DNA from: Spirochaetales bacterium
Lineage (GTDB): Bacteria; Spirochaetota; Spirochaetia; Sphaerochaetales; Sphaerochaetaceae
Direction of reading: 5' to 3'
Assembly: GCA_012728215.1 (NCBI GenBank)
Contig: JAAYFO010000182.1
Coordinates: 1-45,755 of the forward strand
DNA length: 45,755 nt
This document shows, piece by piece, positions 37,503-45,755 of the stretch (positions within the stretch are counted from its first letter, which is position 1; each line of letters starts with the position of its first letter). The notes under the pieces are model-generated. The model saw nothing but the letters and a program-made list of their open reading frames with translations, was not told the origin of the DNA and ran no database searches. The position numbers and the translations under genes are program-made.

Positions 37503-38752
37503 TTGAGAAACTGAGAAGAAAGTTCGTATATGTGTCACTCACTTCCGTTTCCGTGATGCTTCTGATTCTCATGGGAATTCTAAACTCACTGAATTATATC
37601 ACCACAGTGGACAAAGCCGATCGGACTTTAATGATTCTTTTTGACAACGGCGGAAGATTTCCAGAGCCTGTTGAACCAATGGCTGAGGATGACATTATGC
37701 ATAAGCCTCCATTACATGGGATGGACAAGGACCTTAAGCATTTCTCAGCGGAAACACCATTCGAATCCAGATATTTCTCAGTGACATTCGATTCAAATGG
37801 CAATGTATCGGCGACTGATACCGCTTCAATTGCAGCGGTGACCAAAGAATTGGCAGAAAAACATGCAGCCTCGGCAAGAGAAAGCGGAAAGGAATCAGGG
37901 TTCATCGGCAACTATCGTTTCAGATCAGATGGCTTCATGGTCGTGTTTCTCGACTGCACGCGAGACATTGAATCATTCAGATCATTGCTTTTCATCTCTC
38001 TTGGTGTGGCGGTGGCAGGCCTTTTATTTGTATTCATCTTTAGCCTGTTCTTCTCCAATATCGCATTGAAACCTGTAATGCAAAGTTATATGAAACAGAA
38101 GCGGTTCATCACTGATGCCTCCCATGAAATCAGAACACCCCTGACAATAATCGATGCCAATACCGAAGTCATTGAGATGACATCTGGAAAGACAGAATGG
38201 ACAAGAAGCATAAGAAGTCAGATAACCAGGCTGAGCGAGTTGACGAAATCGCTTGTATCACTGTCAAGAATGGATGAGGGAAACGGAAGCTTCAATCCAA
38301 CTGAATTCTCATTGTCGGATGCGTTGGAGGAAGTTGGCGAGCAGTTTGATTCTTCAGCAATGCGAAGTCATAAGAAATTCGAAAAGGACATTGAGCATGG
38401 AATCACTATGAAAGGTGATGAAACACAGATCAGGCAGTTGATTTCAATTCTGCTTGACAATGCTATGAAGTACTCCAATCCAGAAGGCTGGATCAAGCTG
38501 GAGATGGGACGAAACGGACACAAGGCTTCAATAGCGGTCTCAAACTCCGTTGAATCAGCTATCAAGGGCGAACATGATCAGGTGTTTGACCGTTTCATGA
38601 GAATGGACTCATCTCGAACCCACAGCACTCCAGGCTATGGTCTTGGACTCTCAATTGCCCAATCCATCGTTCTAAGGCATAAAGGAAGGATTTCCGCCTT
38701 CAGCCCTGACGAAAGGACATTCTGTCTGAAAGCAATTCTACCAATTGTGTAG
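37499..38752 (+). CDS. Sensor histidine kinase
   Basis: ATGA overlap with the response regulator; 'RFITDASHEIRTPLTIIDANTEVIEM', 'LISILLDNAMKYSNPEG', 'GYGLGLSIAQSIVLRHKGRI'. Confidence 0.93.
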   Translation: MIEKLRRKFVYVSLTSVSVMLLILMGILNSLNYITTVDKADRTLMILFDNGGRFPEPVEPMAEDDIMHKPPLHGMDKDLKHFSAETPFESRYFSVTFDSNGNVSATDTASIAAVTKELAEKHAASARESGKESGFIGNYRFRSDGFMVVFLDCTRDIESFRSLLFISLGVAVAGLLFVFIFSLFFSNIALKPVMQSYMKQKRFITDASHEIRTPLTIIDANTEVIEMTSGKTEWTRSIRSQITRLSELTKSLVSLSRMDEGNGSFNPTEFSLSDALEEVGEQFDSSAMRSHKKFEKDIEHGITMKGDETQIRQLISILLDNAMKYSNPEGWIKLEMGRNGHKASIAVSNSVESAIKGEHDQVFDRFMRMDSSRTHSTPGYGLGLSIAQSIVLRHKGRISAFSPDERTFCLKAILPIV

Positions 38753-38783
38753 AAACAAGGAGTTGGAGATAAACTTGATTCCT

Positions 38784-38799
38784 TTTAAGTAGATTTAAA
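38784..38799 (+). promoter_or_regulatory. Putative response-regulator operator (direct repeat TTTAAG-taga-TTTAAA)
   Basis: Same spacing and near-identical hexamers as 36778-36793, 44 bp upstream of the VTC gene ATG. Confidence 0.35.
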
Positions 38800-38842
38800 C
38801 TGCCACTGCTAGATTTCAATCACAGACCTTGGAGGTGTGTTT

Positions 38843-39550
38843 ATGGAATACAGCAGCATTTTTGAACGGACAGAGATGAAATATCTTCTCAGCACCAAGC
38901 AGTATCTTGCTGTGAAGCAGGCAATTTCCAAATGGATGGAGATTGACAAGTATGGCAGAACTACCATCTGCAACCTCTACTATGATACTTTTGACAGCAT
39001 TCTGATCCAACGCTCGCTGGAGAAGCCACTCTACAAGGAAAAGCTCCGAGTCAGATCATATGGACAAGCCGGCATTCAGAGTCCTGCTTTTGTTGAGTTG
39101 AAGAAGAAGTACAAGGGAATAGTCTACAAACGTAGAGTGGCAATGCCATATTCAGACGCCATCTCATACATGAATGGACATGAAGCACCGATGAGCAATC
39201 AGATTATCTCAGAAATTGATTACTTCAAGTCTTTCTACAGGAACCTGAGACCTATGATGTACATCAGCTATGAGCGGGAAGCTTTCTTCTGCAAGTCATC
39301 AGCAGATCTGAGAATCACCTTCGACCAGAATATTCTTTACCGGGACACCGATCTTTCGCTATGCAGCAGACCTTATGGAAGCAGCCTGCTGGAGGAAGAG
39401 CAGGTCTTAATGGAAATCAAAGCATCAATGGCCATACCTCTATGGTTGGTATCGATTCTAAATACTGATCATTTGACAAAGACATCATTCTCAAAGTATG
39501 GGAATGCCTATCTTAGTTCAATTGCAAAAGGAGTTTATGAATATGCCTGA
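38843..39550 (+). CDS. VTC domain protein (polyphosphate polymerase-like)
   Basis: 'FERTEMKYLLSTKQYLAVKQAI', 'ICNLYYDTFDSILIQRSLEKPLYKEKLRVRSYG', 'VFVELKKKYKGIVYKRRV'-type pattern, 'YISYEREAFF', 'VLMEIKASMAIPLWL'. Confidence 0.88.
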   Translation: MEYSSIFERTEMKYLLSTKQYLAVKQAISKWMEIDKYGRTTICNLYYDTFDSILIQRSLEKPLYKEKLRVRSYGQAGIQSPAFVELKKKYKGIVYKRRVAMPYSDAISYMNGHEAPMSNQIISEIDYFKSFYRNLRPMMYISYEREAFFCKSSADLRITFDQNILYRDTDLSLCSRPYGSSLLEEEQVLMEIKASMAIPLWLVSILNTDHLTKTSFSKYGNAYLSSIAKGVYEYA

Positions 39551-40238
39551 CAATTTCTTCAGCAGCATTCTTGATTCTGCAACAACACAAGCCATTTCAG
39601 TCACGAATTTCCTCATATGTCTGGGAACCTCGCTTGTCCTGGGATTGATTCTTTCCCTCGCCTACATGTACAAGAGTCATTACACAAAAAGCTTCTCTGT
39701 GACTATGGCGTTGATTCCATCGGTGGTATGCATAGTCATCATGATGGTCAATGGAAATGTTGGTGCAGGAGTGGCGGTTGCAGGCGCATTCAGCTTGGTA
39801 CGGTTCAGATCTGCAACAGGAACGGCAAAGGAGATCGGAGGGATATTCCTTGCCATGGGAGCCGGTCTTGCATGCGGAATGGGATACATTGCATTTGGAA
39901 TCTGCTTCTGCATTATCATCGCAGCGGTATGGATGCTGTATTCCCAGTCGCACTTCGGAGAGAAGCAGAAAGTCCAGGCAGACCGGACATTGAAGATCAC
40001 TATCCCTGAAGATCTGGACTATTATGAAGCGTTCGACGATCTGATGGCTCTCTACACAAGCAAGAATCAGATCATGAAAGTCAAGACAACCAATTTGGGA
40101 AGCCTTTTCAAGATCACATGGAACCTGACATTGAGCGATCCATCCAAAGAAAAGGAATTCATCGATAAACTTCGCTGCCGGAATGGCAATCTTGAGATTG
40201 CAATGTACCAGCAGGAGATTCAGAGCAACGAGCTCTGA
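39543..40238 (+). CDS. DUF4956 membrane protein
   Basis: TM region followed by 'GNVGAGVAVAGAFSLVRFRSATGTAKEIGGIFLAMGAGLACGMGYI', characteristic of DUF4956; overlaps end of the VTC gene. Confidence 0.85.
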   Translation: MPDNFFSSILDSATTQAISVTNFLICLGTSLVLGLILSLAYMYKSHYTKSFSVTMALIPSVVCIVIMMVNGNVGAGVAVAGAFSLVRFRSATGTAKEIGGIFLAMGAGLACGMGYIAFGICFCIIIAAVWMLYSQSHFGEKQKVQADRTLKITIPEDLDYYEAFDDLMALYTSKNQIMKVKTTNLGSLFKITWNLTLSDPSKEKEFIDKLRCRNGNLEIAMYQQEIQSNEL

Positions 40239-40249
40239 TGGAGGAAAAC

Positions 40250-42091
40250 ATGAGAAAAAGCATAAGAATAATCGTAGCTGCATTGATCATGATTGCAGTG
40301 TCCACGTTCTGCCTCGCCGGATGTGCCAGCAAGGAAGAAAACAGTACAGAAGTTTCAAACTCAGCAGCTGCAGTAACGTCTGCTTCAGAAACGACACGGC
40401 CTGCAATTTCAGGTCAGTCTACGTTCCCGCCACCAGACGGAACAGACTTTCATGGTGGGAAAGGCGGATTTGGTGGAATGGGAGGAATGGACAATTCCCA
40501 GACCGATGTCACTGACATCAGCACAGGAATAACATCAGGCATTGATCCCTCAAATCAGTTCTCCACGAGAGATGGAATCACGTCATATGACGAGGCTGCC
40601 TGCACTGTCATAGACCTCAGCCAGATGTCACAGAGTGTAAATCTTACCAATGAGGGACTCTACCTGATAACAGGGACTCTTTCCAATGGCCAGCTTGTCG
40701 TCAACGCCCCAAAAACAGCAAAGATCCAGATAATTCTGAAAAACGCCTCCATTTCTTCTGATGAGGTTGCAATACTGATAAATCAAGCCGATAAGGTATT
40801 CATCACTCTTGCAGAGAATTCGGTCAATGAGATCTCGGGAGCAATAGTCTCCAAGGCAGATCTGACAATCAATGGCAATGGAAGCCTGACCATCGATTCA
40901 CCAATATCCGGAATAGATGCAAAGGATGATCTTGCCATGACAGGAGGAACAATCGCCATCACCAGTTTTGAGCATGGAATCGAGGCAAATGACAGCATCA
41001 GGATTTTTGGTGGAACATTCATGATTGATTCTGACAAGGATGGCTTGCACTGCTCAAATTCGGAGGATATTGAGAAAGGCTACATATTCATCTTTGGTGG
41101 AAGTTTCGACATTAATGCCGCAGGGGATGGAATCGATGCCAGTGGAGAGATTCTGATCACCGGTGGTGAATTCGAAATCGTCTCAGGTGGCGGTGCCGCC
41201 AGTTCAACAAAAGATCATCAGCCACTGATGGACTTCAGAGGGATGACGAATTCGACAGTGAATGAAGAGGAAGAAAACTCTTCCAGCTCCAAAGGAATCA
41301 AATCAGATTCCATACTGATGATCACCGGCGGAACATTCTCAATTGACAGCTTTGATGACGCAGTCCATTCAAATGGAAGCGTGAAGATATCAGGAGGAAA
41401 ACTTCAACTCAGTTCGGGAGACGATGGAATACATTTTGAATCTCAACTGGAGATCGCGGATGGAGCTGTGACAATCACCACGTCCTACGAAGGCATTGAA
41501 GGAGCTGTGATAGTCATCAGGGGCGGCATAGTGAATGTGACCTCATCAGATGATGGTCTGAATGCAACAACAGGAACTGCATCTTCCCAGAATCCTATGA
41601 CAGGCGATTCTTCGGCACTGGTCGTCATCTCAGGAGGAGAACTGACTGTCAATGCAGGTGGAGATGGAGTTGATTCCAACGGATCCCTTCTGGTGACAGG
41701 CGGAACGACCGTTGTGTTCGGTCCGGTGGACGGCGGGAATGGAGCAGTTGACTATGGCATTGCAGCCAAGATCACAGGAGGCGCTTTCATTGCATTCGGA
41801 TCCAGCCAGATGGCTCAGAACTTCAGTGGATATTCAACCCAGGGAAGCATTCTTGCAGCTTCTTCATCCCAACAGCCAGCAAATTCGCTGGTGACGCTTA
41901 CAGATGAAAATGGTGAGAAACTCATAGTCAGTCTTCCTTCAGCGAAGAGCTTCAACTCGGTAGTAGTAAGCACACCTGAAGTCATTCAAGGCAGCACCTA
42001 CAATCTGACTCTTGGAAATCAGACTAAAACAATTACCATGACAGATACCATCTACAGCGAAAGTTCAGGCTTCGGGAAATTCCAAAGATAG
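40250..42091 (+). CDS. Lipoprotein with Cthe_2159-type carbohydrate-binding (right-handed beta-helix) domain
   Basis: Lipobox 'CLAGCAS'; repeated 'GGTFSIDSFDDAVHSNGSVKISGGKLQLSSGDDGIHFESQLEI' units. Confidence 0.85.
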   Translation: MRKSIRIIVAALIMIAVSTFCLAGCASKEENSTEVSNSAAAVTSASETTRPAISGQSTFPPPDGTDFHGGKGGFGGMGGMDNSQTDVTDISTGITSGIDPSNQFSTRDGITSYDEAACTVIDLSQMSQSVNLTNEGLYLITGTLSNGQLVVNAPKTAKIQIILKNASISSDEVAILINQADKVFITLAENSVNEISGAIVSKADLTINGNGSLTIDSPISGIDAKDDLAMTGGTIAITSFEHGIEANDSIRIFGGTFMIDSDKDGLHCSNSEDIEKGYIFIFGGSFDINAAGDGIDASGEILITGGEFEIVSGGGAASSTKDHQPLMDFRGMTNSTVNEEEENSSSSKGIKSDSILMITGGTFSIDSFDDAVHSNGSVKISGGKLQLSSGDDGIHFESQLEIADGAVTITTSYEGIEGAVIVIRGGIVNVTSSDDGLNATTGTASSQNPMTGDSSALVVISGGELTVNAGGDGVDSNGSLLVTGGTTVVFGPVDGGNGAVDYGIAAKITGGAFIAFGSSQMAQNFSGYSTQGSILAASSSQQPANSLVTLTDENGEKLIVSLPSAKSFNSVVVSTPEVIQGSTYNLTLGNQTKTITMTDTIYSESSGFGKFQR

Positions 42092-42113
42092 TTCTTCTTC
42101 AAAAAATCATCAG

Positions 42114-42150
42114 GACCGCAGAATAACAAAATTCTGCGGTCTTTCTTCTT
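42114..42150. terminator. Terminator between convergent genes, possibly bidirectional
   Basis: Perfect 11-bp stem GACCGCAGAAT-aacaaa-ATTCTGCGGTC followed by tttcttctt; A-rich on the opposite side. Confidence 0.85.
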
Positions 42151-42167
42151 GAATGTGAGCTTGAAGT

Positions 42168-43466
42168 TCAGAACGCTGTCCAGGATACCTTCTCCCTCTC
42201 CTCGGCATCCACAAAATCACGCCATGGGCCTTCATTCATTCGATGAATCTCCTCAGTCGCAAGAAACCACTTCTCCACAGTAGAATGCTCAGGATAGAAC
42301 TCCATGAACTCACCTTTGTAGAAAGTATAGAAACGGGATATATCAGTGCACATGCCATATGTCGGAAGGCTCCTTGAATCTATGAAGAACTCAAAAGCCT
42401 CACCGTTTCTTGTTCCCTTGTAGGCAAGCCCGTCTCTGTTGAGAGTCAGAACACCTTCCCCTAAGATCTCTGAAGTTTTCTGATCCTTGAGAAAGTGATC
42501 TGAAGGAATGTTCCCAAGCCTTACCTTTTCGACGAGGCAAAATGAAGGATCTGCAATCTCCTTTCTGACTTCATGGCGCTGCCAGTCCAGCCAGTCCCTT
42601 GGTGTGGACGGGATCCGACAGCCTTTCCTTATGGAAGTCATGACGTATCTGTCATCAAGAATTGCACCATTGCCGCATACCGAGCAGCTGATGCTGTTTC
42701 CTTTTCCCTCCATATGAAACTCAGCACCGCATACAGGACACTTGTACAGAAGAGTATGCAGGTTTTCAGCAACCTTTCCTCCGCAGGAGAATTCTGCTCC
42801 GACTTTCGAATTCCATTGATAGTCATCATTCCTTATGGCGGTGTTGATGCTGTCCTGAATCTCTTGATCGCTCATTCTCTCCAATTGCCCGGCAGTGAAA
42901 AGCCGATCGACAATCACATGAACCTTGCCCGGTCGTTCTTCCAGGCAATACTTGGTACTGGTCAGGTATCCACCACTGATTCTTGTCATCAACACGGGAA
43001 CGCCAAGTTTCTTCAAGAATTTTCCTGTTCCTGCGCAAACTGGCTGGTTTGCACCTGAAATCGAACTCATTCCTTCTGGATACAGACATACCTTTCCACC
43101 ACTTTTAATAATCGAACGAATCGATTTCATTGAATACATGTCGGCTACAAAGTTCTTCTTGGGAATAATCTGCAGAAGCCTGAAAATGAATGCCAGATGA
43201 GAACGGAAGAATTCATTGTATCCAGCAACGAAGTTGAACCTCATCGGAAGGCATGCAAGCCCTGTATAGATGTAATCCAAACGGGAAGCATGGTTGCTTA
43301 TCATGACAAGCGGTGTCCTTCGGTACTGCTTCATGTCTATTCTGCATTCCACCTCGACACCAAGCTTTCGAAAATAAATCATTTTCCAGACATAGCCCAG
43401 CAGAAGATATGGAATCAAAGGTGGGCGTTTGATTTTTCTCTGAACGAGCTCCTCTTGATTTGTCAT
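42168..43466 (-). CDS. PlsC-like acyltransferase fused to C-terminal zinc ribbon (paralog 3)
   Basis: 'MISNHASRLDYIYTG' (HX4D), 'VCLYPEGMSS', 'LGVPVLMTRISGG'; zinc ribbon 'LYKCPVCGAEFHMEGKGNSISCSVCGNGA'; 'DWLDWQRHEV'. Confidence 0.86.
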   Translation of the reverse strand: MTNQEELVQRKIKRPPLIPYLLLGYVWKMIYFRKLGVEVECRIDMKQYRRTPLVMISNHASRLDYIYTGLACLPMRFNFVAGYNEFFRSHLAFIFRLLQIIPKKNFVADMYSMKSIRSIIKSGGKVCLYPEGMSSISGANQPVCAGTGKFLKKLGVPVLMTRISGGYLTSTKYCLEERPGKVHVIVDRLFTAGQLERMSDQEIQDSINTAIRNDDYQWNSKVGAEFSCGGKVAENLHTLLYKCPVCGAEFHMEGKGNSISCSVCGNGAILDDRYVMTSIRKGCRIPSTPRDWLDWQRHEVRKEIADPSFCLVEKVRLGNIPSDHFLKDQKTSEILGEGVLTLNRDGLAYKGTRNGEAFEFFIDSRSLPTYGMCTDISRFYTFYKGEFMEFYPEHSTVEKWFLATEEIHRMNEGPWRDFVDAEEREKVSWTAF

Positions 43467-43716
43467 TTTTCAATACTTCCTTTTTCTCCAATAATGACAA
43501 CCGTTCATCAGTGTTGTCAATATAAACAATGCTCATACTCTCAATGCAAGGGAAAATCATTGCCTGCAATATCGCATATCATTGAAAACCAAATACAAAT
43601 CAGGCAATGTTCATATCAATTGAAAATTTATACATTATTTCGTATATATTGTTTACAAAAACCTTAAAAAGTTATATTCTCAGAACAATTTTTATTAATA
43701 GGAGAAGCAACGCCCT

Positions 43717-44697
43717 ATGAAAAAGCTAATTACAGTTCTAGTTTTGGCGACGGCTGTATTGTCCTGCATCATTGCAGGCGGCAGTACAGAAGCACCTGAC
43801 GAAGGAGCAGTGAAAGTAGGAATCTCAAAGATTCTCTCTCACCCAGCCCTCGATGCATCGGAGAAAGGCATACAGGATTATCTCTCATCACTTACTGGTT
43901 ACCGATTTACATTTGATACCCAGAATGCAAATGGTGAGGCATCCACATCCAGCTCGATCGCACAGAAATTCAAGTCAGATGACGTAGACTTCGCAGTCGG
44001 AATCGGAACTCCAACAGCTCAGGCCCTGGCGAATGTCTTTACGCGCACACCCGTGATTTACGTTGCGATCACCGACCCTGCAGGAGCAGGTTTGACAGCT
44101 GAAAACACATGTGGAACCAGTGATCTCACACCAGTAGAGAGTCAGGTCAGGCTTTTTGCCGAACAGACCGGAGCCAAGTCAATAGGAAACGTGTACACCA
44201 GTTCTGAAGCAAATGGTGTTGCCTTGAACAAGATGTTTGAAGAAGCATGCCGTAAGATTGGAGTCAATCCTGTCAGTGTCTCAGTAGTCAATACAGCTGA
44301 GGTCAAGCAGGCTGCTCAGGCAATTGTCGGAAGAATCGATGCCATGTACATAACGACGGACAATGCCGTCATCAGTGCACTTCCTTCCATATCCGACGTC
44401 TGTACAAAGGGAGCCAAACCATTGATGGTGGCAGACACCTCCAACTGTGCAGATATGGATTTTACAATTGCCATGGGTTTCAACTACTACAAGCTAGGTA
44501 TCCAGGCTGGAAAAATCATTGAAGGGATTCTCAATGGGGGAAAACCTTCGGATTACGGTGTAGTCTATCTTTTTGAAGCTTCCGATTTTGAGACTTGGAT
44601 CAATCTCGACAATGCAGGAAAGCTTGGAATTGCCATCAGCGACGACCTCATTTCCTCTGCCTCCCATATCATCGAAAACGGGAAGTTGGTAAAATGA
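43717..44697 (+). CDS. ABC transporter substrate-binding lipoprotein (TrpX-like)
   Basis: Signal/lipobox 'AVLSCIIAGGS'; 'VKVGISKILSHPALDASEKGIQDYL', 'TPVIYVAITDPAGAGL', 'YNYYKLGIQAGKI'-like motif. Confidence 0.9.
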   Translation: MKKLITVLVLATAVLSCIIAGGSTEAPDEGAVKVGISKILSHPALDASEKGIQDYLSSLTGYRFTFDTQNANGEASTSSSIAQKFKSDDVDFAVGIGTPTAQALANVFTRTPVIYVAITDPAGAGLTAENTCGTSDLTPVESQVRLFAEQTGAKSIGNVYTSSEANGVALNKMFEEACRKIGVNPVSVSVVNTAEVKQAAQAIVGRIDAMYITTDNAVISALPSISDVCTKGAKPLMVADTSNCADMDFTIAMGFNYYKLGIQAGKIIEGILNGGKPSDYGVVYLFEASDFETWINLDNAGKLGIAISDDLISSASHIIENGKLVK

Positions 44698-45650
44698 TAG
44701 AAGGCATATTCGTAGATGGACTCATATTCTCCATCATGGTGATGGGAGTATTGATCAGCTATCGAATAATGGACCTTGCAGACCTTACTTGCGACGGCTC
44801 CTTTGCAACAGGAGCGGCTGTTGCTGCAGTTTGCTTGAAGAGCGGGATGGGAATCACCATCTCGCTTCTTCTTGCATTTGCAGCCGGTGCACTTGCAGGA
44901 ATGGTCACAGCCCTGATCCATTGTCGATTGAAGATTCCAGGACTCCTTGCAGGGATTCTGACAATGACGATGCTCTATTCTGTCAATCTCAGAATCCTTG
45001 GTGGTGCGAACGTTCCACTTCTCAACGTACGGAAATTCTATACTGTCATACCTGATTTCTTATCATTCATTCCTTCGGAATGGGCATCTCTTATTGGAAC
45101 CATCATCGTGGTTCTTCTGGTGAAAGGTGCCTTCGACCTGTTCTTCAGAATGGACTTGGGGCTATCGATAGGAGCAATGGGCGGCAATGAGCAGGTTGTA
45201 ATCAGTCAGGGAATGAATCCTGAGACACTGAAGATCATCGGCCTTGGACTTTCAAATGGCTTGATCGGTCTGTCTGGCGGACTGCTGGCCCAGTATCAGG
45301 GATTTGCAGATGCAAACCTTGGCACTGGAATGGTCGTTCAGGGACTTGCGGCAATCATGATTGGAGAATTCTTGTTCTCAAGCAACAAGATATATCTGAT
45401 TACCTTGCGTGCAGTCCTTGGTGCAATCATATACAAGGGTCTGATGTACTTTGGAAGAAAATACGGGTATCTGGTGGGGATAACCCCCAACGATTTCAAA
45501 TTGCTGACTGGAATTCTTGTGATTCTGTCTCTTGTCATTGCAAAAGCCCGAGGCAGGGCTTCGGATGCCGGAGCAAAGAAGAAGGCAATGCAAAGAGCTT
45601 CAAAGCACAACGAGGAAGCATCAGAAGGAGGAATCAATGCTAAAGATTGA
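44694..45650 (+). CDS. ABC transporter permease (TrpY/branched-chain type)
   Basis: ATG overlaps the preceding stop (ATGA); 'YRIMDLADLTCDGSFATGAAVAAV', 'GLSNGLIGLSGGLLAQYQGFADANLGTGMVVQGLAAIMIGE'. Confidence 0.9.
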   Translation: MIEGIFVDGLIFSIMVMGVLISYRIMDLADLTCDGSFATGAAVAAVCLKSGMGITISLLLAFAAGALAGMVTALIHCRLKIPGLLAGILTMTMLYSVNLRILGGANVPLLNVRKFYTVIPDFLSFIPSEWASLIGTIIVVLLVKGAFDLFFRMDLGLSIGAMGGNEQVVISQGMNPETLKIIGLGLSNGLIGLSGGLLAQYQGFADANLGTGMVVQGLAAIMIGEFLFSSNKIYLITLRAVLGAIIYKGLMYFGRKYGYLVGITPNDFKLLTGILVILSLVIAKARGRASDAGAKKKAMQRASKHNEEASEGGINAKD

Positions 45651-45755
45651 ACACCTCACAAAAGTATTCTATCCAGGTACTGTGAATGAAAAGATGGCGA
45701 TCAACGACCTCAGTCTGAATGTCGAGGAAGGAGAGATCGTATGTGTGATCGGAAG
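45637..45755 (+). CDS. ABC transporter ATP-binding protein (TrpZ-like), truncated by window end
   Basis: MLKIEHLTKVFYPGTVNEKMAINDLSLNVEEGEIVCVIG, start of the Walker A region. Confidence 0.88.
   Translation, partial: MLKIEHLTKVFYPGTVNEKMAINDLSLNVEEGEIVCVIG

Noticed and set aside
40900-41700. DNA tandem repeats in the Cthe_2159-type lipoprotein gene
   Set aside because: Repetition is at protein level (beta-helix GG/DDG turns) with diverged nucleotides; expected for this fold.
1-45755. CRISPR arrays, transposases, phage genes or rRNA
   Set aside because: No regularly spaced repeats, Cas, integrase/transposase, phage structural or rRNA sequences recognised in the window.

Overview
45.8-kb window of a bacterial chromosome, probably Spirochaetota-like by inference from the protein content; I ran no database search. 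It is gene-dense and mostly ordinary metabolism, transport and regulation: two OmpR-type two-component systems, a molybdopterin/2Fe-2S xanthine-dehydrogenase-like enzyme, RNase D-like exonuclease, GTP-type PEPCK, a CPA2 antiporter, LysR and WYL regulators, a heterodimeric ABC exporter pair, PHP phosphatase, U32 peptidase, GltS symporter, tRNA-Ala(GGC), aldo/keto reductase, MgtE, an Fe(III)-type ABC importer, SLC13 permease, a HAD phosphatase, a VTC/DUF4956/Cthe_2159 cassette and a TrpXY-like ABC importer. Main items for follow-up: (1) three paralogous PlsC-like acyltransferases fused to a C-terminal CPxC...CxxC(G) zinc ribbon and a shared WxxW[EQ] tail; (2) an in-frame TolC-N-terminus/RND-C-terminus chimera, apparently a deletion scar of an efflux operon; (3) a structured mgtE leader with three hairpins and a Cys-rich 27-aa upstream ORF that has its own Shine-Dalgarno; (4) a CDCGCGCGCC tail on PEPCK; (5) matching TTTAAG-N4-YTTAAR repeats upstream of both the second two-component system and the VTC cassette; (6) an M20 amidohydrolase split by an apparent 1-nt frameshift.
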